From Oceaniglobus trochenteri (GTDB lineage Bacteria; Pseudomonadota; Alphaproteobacteria; Rhodobacterales; Rhodobacteraceae): a stretch of 64,000 nucleotides of DNA. The stretch spans positions 310,001-374,000 of the forward strand of contig NZ_JACNMM010000005.1 in assembly GCF_020529025.1 (NCBI RefSeq), written 5' to 3'. The notes beneath the pieces were generated by a model that worked only from the letters and a program-made list of their open reading frames with translations, was not told where the DNA came from and ran no database searches. Shown here one piece after another: positions 49,596 to 59,926 of the stretch. A program made the position numbers and the translations under genes. The stretch's first letter is position 1; every line of letters starts with the position of its first letter.

Positions 49596-50216
49596 ATGCC
49601 TGATTCCGAGCGCCCGCAGATCTATCTGATCACCCCGCCCACCTTCGATCTTTCGGCCTTTCCCGACAGGTTGGCCAAGGTTCTGGACCGGGTCGAGGTG
49701 GCCTGCCTGCGCCTGCACCTGGCCAGCCACAACGAAGACGACGTGGCCCGCGCCGCCGACGCCCTGCGCGAGGTGGCCCATGCCCGCGACGTGGCCATCG
49801 TGATCCAGGATCACGTCCTGATGGTCGAGCGTCTGGGGCTGGACGGCGTTCACCTGCTGGAAGGCGCGCGCAACCTGCGCAAGGTGCGCAAGGATCTGGG
49901 CGGGGATGCCATCGTCGGCGCCTTCTGCGGCACCTCGCGCCACGACGGCCTGTCGGCGGGCGAAGGCGGGGCCGATTACGTCAGCTTCGGGCCGGTCGGC
50001 GAAACGCCCCTGGGCGATGGCACGGCTGCGCCCCAGGATCTGTTCGCCTGGTGGTCCGAGATGATCGAGGTGCCCGTGGTGGCCGAAGGCGCGCTCACGC
50101 CCGAGAAGATTGCCGAACTGGCGCCCGTGACCGATTTCTTCGGCATCGGCGACGAGATCTGGCAAGAGGAAGACGCGGCCGCCACGCTCGACTCCTACGT
50201 CAAGTTGATGGGCTAA
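49596..50216 (+). CDS. ThiE-like thiamine phosphate synthase relative
   Basis: The 206-residue TIM-barrel protein resembles thiamine phosphate synthase: IYLITPPTFDLSAFPDRL, VAIVIQDHVLMVERLGLDGVHL and GADYVSFGPVG. ThiE proper has a phosphate loop G-P-x-x-x-T-x-T-K; here it reads FGPVGETPLGDGTA, without the Lys, and the IINDR-type motif is IVIQDHV. No thiamine genes are near. The ATG at 49596 follows CCGAGGAGCACACC. Its stop overlaps the olsA stop. Confidence 0.75.
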   Translation: MPDSERPQIYLITPPTFDLSAFPDRLAKVLDRVEVACLRLHLASHNEDDVARAADALREVAHARDVAIVIQDHVLMVERLGLDGVHLLEGARNLRKVRKDLGGDAIVGAFCGTSRHDGLSAGEGGADYVSFGPVGETPLGDGTAAPQDLFAWWSEMIEVPVVAEGALTPEKIAELAPVTDFFGIGDEIWQEEDAAATLDSYVKLMG

Positions 50217-51049
50217 CCCTCTGCCGCAAGGTGTTTTTCCAGCGGCGCGCGCACCGTCTGTTCCAGGTCGCGCGCCAACATCTTGCGGTTGGCGAAATCC
50301 GCGACGCTGACCGGCGGATGAAAGATCACCGTTACCGCCCCCTGGCGCGGCGCCGCCAGTGTCTTGAGCAGGTGAGTGCCGAAATCCATGTCGCCCCACC
50401 AGCCATAGAAACGCGCGCTTTCCCCCTCTGGCGGATCATAGATCAGGGTCAGCGGTTGGAGGCGCATGATCGGCTTCATGTCTTTCTTGAAGAACGCCTC
50501 GAAAAGCGTTGATTTGAAAGGAAGAACCCGCCGTCCGTCGGTCGAGGTTCCCTCGGGGAAGAACACCAGCCGGTGACCGGCCACCAGCCGGTCGTGGAAC
50601 ATGTCACGGTGCAGCGCCGCCTCGCGCGGGTCGCGGCGGATGAACAGCGTGCCGGTGGCCCGCGCCAGCCAGCCGATGCCGGGCCAGGCGGCCACCTCGG
50701 ACTTTGACACGAAATACACCGTATCGGCCGCATTGATCGCGAATATGTCCAGCCATGACGAATGGTTCGCCACCACCGCCCCGCGCCCCTGCATCGCCCG
50801 CCCCCTGACCCGATAGCGGATTCCCAGAATGGCAAAGGCGGCGCGGCACACCGCGCGGGTGATATGGGGTGTCACGGGCCGCGCCAGCCCGCAAAGGGGC
50901 CTTTCGATCAACCGCACCAGAAGCAGAACCGCCAGCCCGCCGAAAACCACCACGCCCAGCACCACGCCGCGCAACAGCACGCGCAGCCATCCCCCCGGCC
51001 CGATCCGCAGGGGCGGCGGCGGCGGGGCGTCATCCCATGTCGGGCTCAT
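50213..51049 (-). CDS. olsA: Lyso-ornithine lipid O-acyltransferase OlsA
   Basis: OlsA adds the second acyl chain to lyso-ornithine lipid, a phosphorus-free membrane lipid. The 278-residue protein has an N-terminal membrane helix (VLLRGVVLGVVVFGGLAVLL) and the PlsC acyltransferase motifs VVANHSSWLDIFA (NHSSWLD for NHxxxxD), GTLFIRRDPRE and FFPEGTSTDGRRVLPFK. The start overlaps the olsB stop by 4 bp. Confidence 0.92.
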   Translation of the reverse strand: MSPTWDDAPPPPPLRIGPGGWLRVLLRGVVLGVVVFGGLAVLLLVRLIERPLCGLARPVTPHITRAVCRAAFAILGIRYRVRGRAMQGRGAVVANHSSWLDIFAINAADTVYFVSKSEVAAWPGIGWLARATGTLFIRRDPREAALHRDMFHDRLVAGHRLVFFPEGTSTDGRRVLPFKSTLFEAFFKKDMKPIMRLQPLTLIYDPPEGESARFYGWWGDMDFGTHLLKTLAAPRQGAVTVIFHPPVSVADFANRKMLARDLEQTVRAPLEKHLAAEG

Positions 51050-51810
51050 GGGCGGGCCTTGGTGTAGATGTCGCGCTGGCGGGCGTTCATCTGCGCCGTG
51101 TCCATCACAAGGCAGACATCCGTGGTGTTGAAGGCGTGATCGACAAAGGCCCCCTCGCCCACGAAACCGCCCAGCCGCAGATAGGCCTTGATGAGGGCCG
51201 GGGTCGCCCGCATGGCGGCGGTCCGGTCGATCGCGCTTTCGGGCAGAAGGTCCATCCGCTGAAACCGCGCCGCATGGGCCCGCACCCGCAATTCGGGCGG
51301 GGCAAGGTGGCGGTGATGCAGGATCGACAGCGGCGCGGCCAGGGCCGTCGGGTCGGTGCCGTGAAACGACGCAACGCCGAACAGGATCTCGATATCGCGC
51401 TCGCGCACGTAATCGGCCAGCGCCGCCCACAGGTGCAGCATGGCCGACCCGCCGCGGTAATCGGGGTGCAGGCAGGACCGCCCCAGTTCCAGCAGGCGGC
51501 GCCCGCTGGCGCGCAGGGGGGCCAGATCGTATTCGCCCTCGGAATAGAACCGCCCTGCGCGCGCCGCGCCTTCGCCGGTCAGCAGGCGATAGACGCCGAC
51601 AACCGCATCGCCCCGGTCATGGTCCAGCAGGATCAGGTGGTCGTTGAAGGGATCGAAGGCGTCCGCCTCGCGCCGGGTCGTGTGATCGACCATGGGGCCA
51701 TCGGCGCCCAGTTCCTCGACGAAGACCTCGTAGCGCAGCCGCTGGGCCGCCGCCAGTTCGGCCGCATCACGGGTCAGTCGGCAGGAAAACCGCGGGTCGT
51801 TCGAAGGCAT
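51046..51810 (-). CDS. olsB: Ornithine N-acyltransferase OlsB
   Basis: OlsB transfers a 3-hydroxyacyl group from ACP to ornithine, the first step to ornithine lipid. The 254-residue GNAT-like protein has AAAQRLRYEVFVEELGADGP, FDPFNDHLILLD, ELGRSCLHPDYRGGSAMLHL and LFGVASFHGTDPTAL. It is coupled to olsA. No Pho box is seen in the 143 bp upstream, although phosphate control is common for this pathway. Confidence 0.93.
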   Translation of the reverse strand: MPSNDPRFSCRLTRDAAELAAAQRLRYEVFVEELGADGPMVDHTTRREADAFDPFNDHLILLDHDRGDAVVGVYRLLTGEGAARAGRFYSEGEYDLAPLRASGRRLLELGRSCLHPDYRGGSAMLHLWAALADYVRERDIEILFGVASFHGTDPTALAAPLSILHHRHLAPPELRVRAHAARFQRMDLLPESAIDRTAAMRATPALIKAYLRLGGFVGEGAFVDHAFNTTDVCLVMDTAQMNARQRDIYTKARP

Positions 51811-51953
51811 GGGCGCAGCACCACCTTGTCTGTTTCCGGCCCCGGCCTTTTAGGCAAGCCACCCCGCCGAGGCAACCGTGCCGACGGACGGGCGTCGTTG
51901 ACACAATTTTAACGAATGTTAGCTTAACCTCGGATTTACCATGGGCAGACCAA

Positions 51954-52136
51954 TCAGGAGTCGAAGACCGGCATGAGATCCACACGCGCGCCGTCGATCA
52001 CCACCTTGCCGACCTCGCGGAACATGACGGTCACCGTTCCGTTGATGTTGGATTGCACCTGCCCGGGGCCCCAGTCGGGCCGCTCGGGGTGGCGCACGAT
52101 CATGCCCGGTTCCAGCAGAGAGGTCATATCGCCCAT
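51954..52136 (-). CDS. DUF3553 small protein
   Basis: The 60-residue protein is one small beta-barrel-like domain: PGMIVRHPERPDWGPGQVQS, then VTVMFREVGKVVIDG. This matches the CarD/Tudor-like N-terminal fold seen in DUF3553, which is widespread in alphaproteobacteria and has no known role. The ATG is at 52136; Met4 could also be the start. It is divergent from chpT, 30 bp away. Confidence 0.85.
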   Translation of the reverse strand: MGDMTSLLEPGMIVRHPERPDWGPGQVQSNINGTVTVMFREVGKVVIDGARVDLMPVFDS

Positions 52137-52166
52137 GTCGTCTTTCCTTGTCCGGGGGCCGGCCGC

Positions 52167-52757
52167 ATGAGCGCGCCCGACATCAACGCGCTTTTGGGGT
52201 CGCGCATCTGCCATGACCTTATCAGCCCGCTGGGCGCAATAAGCAACGGGCTGGAGCTTTTGGCCATGGCGGGGGTCGTCGATGGCCCGGAGCTGAACCT
52301 GATCAACGAAAGCGTGGAAAACGCAAATGCCCGCGTGCGGTTCTTCCGCGTCGCCTTCGGGGCCGTCAGCGCCGAGCAGGAGATCGGGCGCGCCGAGATC
52401 CTGTCGACCCTCGCGCATATGACCGGCGGGCGGCTGACCATCGACTGGCAGATCGATGGGGCGGTGCCGCGCGCCGAATGCAAGCTGGCCTTCCTGCTGC
52501 TGCAATGCCTGGAATCCGCCCTGCCCTGGGGCGGCCGGATCACCGCATGGCGCAATGGCGGGCGCTGGCGGATCGAAGGGCGGGCAGACCGGATAAAGCC
52601 GCTGCCCGACCTCTGGCGCGCCGCAACCCGCCAGGCCACCGAGGGCGGGATCGACGCAAGCCAAGTCCATTTTCCGCTGGCCGACAGGGCCGCCGGCGAA
52701 ATCGACAGCCTTGTCGTGCTGAACGAGGACGACGGGCTGATCGCGCTCAGCTTCTGA
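52167..52757 (+). CDS. chpT: Histidine phosphotransferase ChpT
   Basis: ChpT relays phosphate from CckA to CtrA (and CpdR). The 196-residue protein has the phosphorylated His16 in [20 protein letters not shown] and a degenerate ATPase-like C-terminal domain ([29 protein letters not shown]). The N-terminus is shorter than in Caulobacter. The downstream end overlaps proA by 11 bp on the other strand. Its target CtrA lies 36 kb away in this window. Confidence 0.92.
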   Translation: MSAPDINALLGSRICHDLISPLGAISNGLELLAMAGVVDGPELNLINESVENANARVRFFRVAFGAVSAEQEIGRAEILSTLAHMTGGRLTIDWQIDGAVPRAECKLAFLLLQCLESALPWGGRITAWRNGGRWRIEGRADRIKPLPDLWRAATRQATEGGIDASQVHFPLADRAAGEIDSLVVLNEDDGLIALSF

Positions 52758-54012
52758 CGGTGCCATCCCCGCTGACCAGGTATTTGAAGCTGGTCAGCTG
52801 TTCCGCCCCCACGGGGCCGCGGGCGTGCATCTTGCCGGTGGCGATGCCGATTTCCGCGCCCATGCCAAATTCGCCGCCATCGGCGAATTGGGTCGAGGCA
52901 TTGTGCATCAGGATCGCCGAATCCAGCCGCTGGAAGAACCGTTCGACCGCTGCCGCGTCCTCGGTCACGATGCAATCGGTGTGGTTGCTGCCGAAGCGGC
53001 GGATATGGGCGATGGCGGCATCGATATCATCGACAACCCGGGCGGCGATGATCATGTCGAGGTATTCGCGCCCCCAGTCATCCTCTTGCGCGGCCACGAC
53101 ACCTTCGATGGCGCGAAGGGTTTCATCGCCCCGCACCTCGACCCCGCCGTCGATCAGGGCGCGCACCAGCCCCTGACCGATGGTATCGGCCACCTCGCGG
53201 TGGATCAGCAGGCATTCGGCGGCACCGCAGATGCCGGTGCGCCGCGTCTTGGCGTTCATCACCAGTTTCAGCGCCTTTTCGGGGTCGGCCTCCTTGTCGA
53301 TATAGACATGCACGATGCCTTCGAGATGGGCGAAGACGGGCACCCGCGCCTCGCGCTGCACCAGCCCCACCAGCCCCTTGCCACCGCGCGGCACGATCAC
53401 GTCGATGGTGTCGGTCATGGTCAGCATGGTGCTGACGGCGGCGCGGTCACGGGTCGGGACAAGCTGCACCGCGTCCTCGGGCAGCTCGGCGGCGCGCAGG
53501 CCCTCGACCAGGCAGGCGTGGATCGCACCGGAGGAGTGGAAGCTTTCCGAACCGCCACGCAGGATCACCGCATTGCCCGCCTTCAGGCACAATGCCCCGG
53601 CATCGGCGGTGACATTGGGGCGGCTTTCGTAGATGACGCCGATCACCCCCAGGGGCGTGCGCACCCGGCGGATGTGGATGCCGCTGGGGCCGTCCCATTC
53701 CTCGGTCACGCGGCCGACGGGATCATCCTGGGCCGCAACCGCGCGCAGCCCGTCGACGATGCCCTGGATGCGCGGTTCCGACAGGGTAAGCCGGTCGATC
53801 ATCGCATCGGAGAGACCCTTTTCGCGCCCGAAGGCCAGGTCTTTTTCGTTGGCGGAAAGGATCGTGGCGCGATTGGCCCAGACGGCATCGGCCGCCGCAA
53901 TCAGCGCCCGCGCCTTTGCCTCGGCCGGGGCGAAGGCAAGGCTGGCCGCCGCGTTGCGGGCACGTTGGCCGATCTCGGCCATGAGGGCGGGAATGTCGGT
54001 GTGATCTGTCAT
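52747..54012 (-). CDS. proA: Gamma-glutamyl phosphate reductase ProA
   Basis: ProA makes glutamate semialdehyde, step 2 of proline synthesis. From ATG 54012 it has 421 residues with the aldehyde-dehydrogenase fold: [47 protein letters not shown] and the catalytic Cys in [16 protein letters not shown]. The frame upstream of the ATG overlaps a family A repeat. It follows proB by 60 bp. Confidence 0.96.
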   Translation of the reverse strand: MTDHTDIPALMAEIGQRARNAAASLAFAPAEAKARALIAAADAVWANRATILSANEKDLAFGREKGLSDAMIDRLTLSEPRIQGIVDGLRAVAAQDDPVGRVTEEWDGPSGIHIRRVRTPLGVIGVIYESRPNVTADAGALCLKAGNAVILRGGSESFHSSGAIHACLVEGLRAAELPEDAVQLVPTRDRAAVSTMLTMTDTIDVIVPRGGKGLVGLVQREARVPVFAHLEGIVHVYIDKEADPEKALKLVMNAKTRRTGICGAAECLLIHREVADTIGQGLVRALIDGGVEVRGDETLRAIEGVVAAQEDDWGREYLDMIIAARVVDDIDAAIAHIRRFGSNHTDCIVTEDAAAVERFFQRLDSAILMHNASTQFADGGEFGMGAEIGIATGKMHARGPVGAEQLTSFKYLVSGDGTVRS

Positions 54013-54042
54013 CGCTCGGCGCCTTTGGATCGGTCGGGATTT

Positions 54043-54064
54043 GAGTATTTTCAGCAAGAAAGAG
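54043..54064 (+). repeat. Dispersed intergenic repeat, family A, copy 3
   Basis: The 22-bp core is identical to copy 1 (3528-3549). It lies between proB and proA, which are on the minus strand, so relative to transcription it is oriented like the copy after gyrA. Confidence 0.8.
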
Positions 54065-54072
54065 AGCGGGCG

Positions 54073-56249
<2,177 letters not shown>

Positions 56250-56259
56250 TCAAGGTGCG

Positions 56260-57315
56260 TCAGGGCGCAAGGGGGCGCAGATCGGCGCGGTTCAGGCGGT
56301 AGACCGTGACCGGGTGTTCGCCCGGCCGCGCCGCCGAGGTGCCGGTGTCCGGATGGTGGGGCATGAATCCGGCATGGCGCAGCACCGCTCCGCTGGCCGG
56401 GTTGTCATCGAAATGATCGGCCCAGAGGGTCTGCACATGGAACCGCGCCATGGTGTCGTACAGGAAATGCACCAGCGCCTCCTTGGCATAGCCATGGCCC
56501 CAATGGGAAGGGTCGAGGAAATACATGCAGGTGACGGTGCTGCGCCCCGGCAGGCGGGCGATGCCGATTGTGCCGATCATCCGCCCGCGCCGGCAGATCG
56601 CGGCGCGAAACCCCAGCCGCCCGCGATAGCGCCAGGCGTTCAGCCAGCGGCGCGCGTCCGCCTCGGGCCAGGGGACAGTGATGTTGAACAGCATCCGCGC
56701 CACCGCGTCCTGCCCGGCGATGCGGATCAGCGCGGGCAGATCGCCATCGCGCAGTTCGCGCAGGGTCAGGCGGGGCGTGCGCAGGGCATAGCGGCGCCGG
56801 GCCAGCCATTCGGCGCGCGTCAGCGTCATCAGCCGCGTTGCCATCACCTGCGACAGGGCGCGGGCATCGGCGCGCTGCTCTCCGGCGTGGCGGAAGCCCT
56901 GTTTCACCAGCACCCGGGCCGAACGGTCGTTTCCCACGATATGCGCCGACGGCAGGCTGTCGCGGCGGGTCTGGGTGAAGAAGGCATCGACCGCGGCATC
57001 GCAGGCCTCGGTGGCAAGGCCCTGCCCCCAGACATCGCGCGACAGCCAGTAGCCCAGTTCATCCTCGGCCGAGACGCCGCCGATCAGGCGGCCGTCACGC
57101 TCGATCATCCAGGTGCGCGCCCCCGCCCCCGCGATGAAGCGGTCCGCATCCTCGGGGCCATAGGGATAGGGCACCTGCCCCAGCCAGCGCGCGACGTCGT
57201 AGTTGCCGATGGCGCCGCTCAGCGCCGCGGCATCGCCCGGCACCGGGGGGCGCAGAACCAGGCGCGCCGTTTCCAGGCGCGCCGGGCCGCGCAGCCTCGT
57301 GCGGCGCAGGATCAC
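56260..57315 (-). CDS. Protein with two tandem GNAT acetyltransferase domains
   Basis: The 351-residue protein has two complete RimJ/RimL-like GNAT domains. Domain 1: ARLETARLVLRPPVPGDAAA and acetyl-CoA loop SRDVWGQGLATEACDAAV. Domain 2: YALRTPRLTLRELRDGDLPA and loop DPSHWGHGYAKEALVHFL. Both keep the Q/RxxGxG/A-type loop, so both can probably bind acetyl-CoA. I start at GTG 57315 because it overlaps the upstream stop as GTGA, and the preceding codons are not GNAT-like. Substrates are unknown. Confidence 0.88.
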   Translation of the reverse strand: MILRRTRLRGPARLETARLVLRPPVPGDAAALSGAIGNYDVARWLGQVPYPYGPEDADRFIAGAGARTWMIERDGRLIGGVSAEDELGYWLSRDVWGQGLATEACDAAVDAFFTQTRRDSLPSAHIVGNDRSARVLVKQGFRHAGEQRADARALSQVMATRLMTLTRAEWLARRRYALRTPRLTLRELRDGDLPALIRIAGQDAVARMLFNITVPWPEADARRWLNAWRYRGRLGFRAAICRRGRMIGTIGIARLPGRSTVTCMYFLDPSHWGHGYAKEALVHFLYDTMARFHVQTLWADHFDDNPASGAVLRHAGFMPHHPDTGTSAARPGEHPVTVYRLNRADLRPLAP

Positions 57316-57851
57316 CCGAGCTTGAGCGAATAGGTCCAGGTGGGCACGGTGCCGCCCCGCGCCACGCAGAAGGATTCGGCATCGCCAAGATAGGTGAAAC
57401 CGCAATTCGTGAGAACGCGGGCCGAGGCGGGGTTGTCCTGGAAGACGGCGCCGAAGATGGTGCGCGCCTGCTGCGGACGGGCGGCCACGAGGGCGGCCAC
57501 CGCCTCGCTTGCCAGGCCGGTGTTCCAGAAGGCCGGGGCCACCCAATAGGTGATCTCGGATTGCAGGCGGTCCATCTGCTCAAGCGCGATGAGGCCCAGC
57601 ACCTCGGGCAGGCCATCGGCCGAACCGTCCAGCGCCCAGATATCGGTTTCGCGGTCGGGGGCCTGGGCGCGGGCGATGAAGGCCTCGGTCGAGCCGGGCG
57701 GCAGCGGATGCGGAATCGATTGGCTGGCGCGGGCCACGCGCTCGTCCCCCATGTACATCGCCAACAGCCCGGCGTCCGAGCGGCGCAGGGGCCGCAGCAC
57801 GCAGCGGTCGGTTTCCACGGTTATCTGATCCGCGATCTGCTCCATCTTCAT
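57312..57851 (-). CDS. GNAT acetyltransferase, RimJ/RimL-like
   Basis: The 179-residue protein has one GNAT domain: VETDRCVLRPLRRSDAGLLA, ITYWVAPAFWNTGLASEAVA (acetyl-CoA loop) and DNPASARVLTNCGFTYLGDA, typical of the RimJ/RimL group that acetylates protein N-termini or small amines. From ATG 57851 it overlaps the lysE stop by 4 bp, and its own stop overlaps the tandem GNAT start by 4 bp. Confidence 0.9.
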   Translation of the reverse strand: MKMEQIADQITVETDRCVLRPLRRSDAGLLAMYMGDERVARASQSIPHPLPPGSTEAFIARAQAPDRETDIWALDGSADGLPEVLGLIALEQMDRLQSEITYWVAPAFWNTGLASEAVAALVAARPQQARTIFGAVFQDNPASARVLTNCGFTYLGDAESFCVARGGTVPTWTYSLKLG

Positions 57852-58453
57852 GGTGTCCCTCCTCCGAACAGCACAAATACGACACTGGCGACCGTGAGGG
57901 CGGCCAGCGTCCACATCAAAAACTTTTCCCACCGCGTGCCTGTCACGGTGCGGGCTATCAACTCTCCCCCAAGGGTCCAGCAGGGGTGCAAAACGACCTG
58001 GACCATGAAAAGGCAGATGGCGATTGTTGCCGTGGCTTGCAAGGCCGGTGTGCCCGGCGCGACGAAAGCCGTGAAGCCGCCGGTGATCATCGCCCAGGCC
58101 TTGGGATTGAGCGGATGAACCGCCAGCCCCGCCATGAAACCCGGCACCTTGCCCCCTGTCGCCCCCGTGGCAAGCCGCATGTTCGCCACCCGCCAGGCCA
58201 GCCAGAAAATATAGGCCGCGCTGATGTATTTCAGCGCAACGAAGGCCCCCGGATAGAGGGTGGCCAGTTCCATCAGGCCGAACCCCACGGGCCAGATCAC
58301 CAACTGCTTGCCCAGCACCACCCCCGCCACGAAGGGCAGCGCCGCCCGCAACCCGAACCCGGCGCCGGTTGTCATCAGCGCCATGTTGGCGGGGCCCGGC
58401 GTGCCCACCTGGCTGGCCGCGAAGGCCAGAAAGGGGAAGAGCGCGACGCTCAC
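57848..58453 (-). CDS. LysE/RhtB family amino acid exporter
   Basis: The 201-residue protein has about six membrane helices and the family start FPFLAFAASQVGTPGPANMA, then VAGVVLGKQLVIWPVGFGLM, KYISAAYIFWLAWRV and HPLNPKAWAMI. I start at GTG 58453; an in-frame ATG at 58522 would add 23 polar residues. A perfect 10-bp stem (58453-58462/58467-58476) sits right at the GTG. It is the first gene of the block with the GNAT genes. Confidence 0.85.
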   Translation of the reverse strand: MSVALFPFLAFAASQVGTPGPANMALMTTGAGFGLRAALPFVAGVVLGKQLVIWPVGFGLMELATLYPGAFVALKYISAAYIFWLAWRVANMRLATGATGGKVPGFMAGLAVHPLNPKAWAMITGGFTAFVAPGTPALQATATIAICLFMVQVVLHPCWTLGGELIARTVTGTRWEKFLMWTLAALTVASVVFVLFGGGTP

Positions 58454-58636
58454 CGCGCCATCGCCTGATGGCGCGGCGCGGCCGGCCTCGGGTCGGACGA
58501 TGGGGGCATCTCTCTCTCCCATGGGGGCCGGTGAAATGGGCGCAAGACTGCGCAGGGCAACGGCCCGCCGCGACAACGAAAAGGGGGACCGGCGCCCTGC
58601 CGATCCCCCAAATGTCTTGCCAAATCGGGCTTCGGC

Positions 58637-58906
58637 TTACTCGGCGGCCTCTGCCACGGGCAGAACCGAAATGAAGGTGCGCTGTTTAAGCCCCTTGCGG
58701 AAGGTCACCTGGCCTTCGACGGTCGCAAAGATGGTGTGGTCACGGCCCATGCCAACGCCTTCGCCCGGCCACATCTTGGTGCCGCGCTGACGCATGATGA
58801 TGTTGCCGGGAACAACGGCTTCGCCGCCGAACTTCTTGACGCCAAGGCGCCGGCCCGCAGAGTCGCGGCCGTTGCGGGATGAGCCGCCTGCTTTTTTGTG
58901 TGCCAT
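58637..58906 (-). CDS. rpmA: 50S ribosomal protein L27
   Basis: L27 sits near the peptidyl-transferase centre. The 89-residue protein starts [20 protein letters not shown], the conserved N-terminus, followed by [20 protein letters not shown] and [12 protein letters not shown]. It lies 6 bp after rplU. Confidence 0.97.
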   Translation of the reverse strand: MAHKKAGGSSRNGRDSAGRRLGVKKFGGEAVVPGNIIMRQRGTKMWPGEGVGMGRDHTIFATVEGQVTFRKGLKQRTFISVLPVAEAAE

Positions 58907-58912
58907 GGGGTG

Positions 58913-59650
58913 TTACTCCTTTTCAGCGGCGAAGGTTGCAGCCTGTTCCAGCCAACCATCGCGTTCGATACGGCCCTTGAACGACAGCTTGTCGTCCATG
59001 TAGGCGATTTCATCGGCATTCCAAGCGGCGATCTGGTCGAAGTGGAACACGCCGTTTTCATGCAGCAGCGATTCCAGCTTGGGGCCGACGCCCGAGATCT
59101 TCTTGAGATCGTCGGCGCCACCCTCGCGGGCCTCGCTCAGCAGGTTGGCGGGCTTCACGCCGGCATCGTCAGCGGCGGCTTCGGCCTTGGGCGCCTTGGT
59201 CTTGGCAGCCTTCGCCTTCGCCGGCTTCGGCGTGCGGTCCTGCTCGGGCTTGGCGGGCTTGTTCTTGGCGGGGGTCAGCGCGGCCAGTGCGGCGGCCGAA
59301 AGCGAACCCGTGCCGACAGCGGCCTTGACGCCGGTCTTGTCGGCGCCCGTTTCCAGGATGTCGCCGATGCGGACCAGGGTCAGCTTCTGGCGGTGGCCCT
59401 TGGTGCGCTGCGAGCTGTGCTTGCGGCGACGCTTGACGTAGTGGATCAGCTTCTCGCCCTTGATCTGGTCGATCACTTCGGCCTGAACGCCCGCACCTTC
59501 CACGAGGGGGGTGCCGATCGTGCCGCCAACCATCAGGACTTCGTTGAACTGGATCTTCTCGCCAGCTTCGGCTGCCAGCCGCTCAAGGCGCAGCACATCG
59601 CCGCTCTTGACCCGGTACTGCTTGCCGCCGGTTTTCATGACCGCGAACAT
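58913..59650 (-). CDS. rplU: 50S ribosomal protein L21 with C-terminal HhH extension
   Basis: The first 105 residues are a normal L21 (MFAVMKTGGKQYRVKSGDVL, KRRRKHSSQRTKGHRQ), which binds 23S rRNA. Residues 106-160 are a flexible Ala/Lys/Pro linker, and 178-245 form a helix-hairpin-helix-type module (DDLKKISGVGPKLESLLHEN, FDQIAAWNADEIAYMDD). Bacterial L21 is usually about 103 residues, so this 245-residue protein is more than double. From memory, the same tail occurs on L21 and NuoE of other Rhodobacterales. ATG 59650 follows AAAGGAAGATACC. Confidence 0.94.
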   Translation of the reverse strand: MFAVMKTGGKQYRVKSGDVLRLERLAAEAGEKIQFNEVLMVGGTIGTPLVEGAGVQAEVIDQIKGEKLIHYVKRRRKHSSQRTKGHRQKLTLVRIGDILETGADKTGVKAAVGTGSLSAAALAALTPAKNKPAKPEQDRTPKPAKAKAAKTKAPKAEAAADDAGVKPANLLSEAREGGADDLKKISGVGPKLESLLHENGVFHFDQIAAWNADEIAYMDDKLSFKGRIERDGWLEQAATFAAEKE

Positions 59651-59844
59651 GGTATCTTCCTTTGTCTCCGCGCCCTGTGGCCCCCTTGCGGGTGTTTTCG
59701 GGCCTTGCCGGTTGCAAGCCCCGCCTCGGACGGCGCGCCCCATCGGGCGATATTGAAACTGCCCCGCAGGGCCAGCGTTGAAAAACCGCCCCTTGGGACG
59801 ACATCGAAAACCCAGCGCGAGTCGCAACCCGCCCGGGAGCCGCG

Positions 59845-59873
59845 CTTATCCCGCCCTTCGCCCGGCAAGTCAA
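59845..59873 (-). promoter_or_regulatory. Probable rplU-rpmA promoter
   Basis: On the minus strand TTGACT (59868-59873), a 17-bp spacer and GATAAG (59845-59850). Transcription would start near 59838, giving a leader of about 188 bases before rplU. The -10 ends in G. Confidence 0.6.
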
Positions 59874-59926
59874 GCGCAAGCAGGCCGAACAACCCCGGGA
59901 AACAGGCGAAAAGCCCGTGGGCGGGG

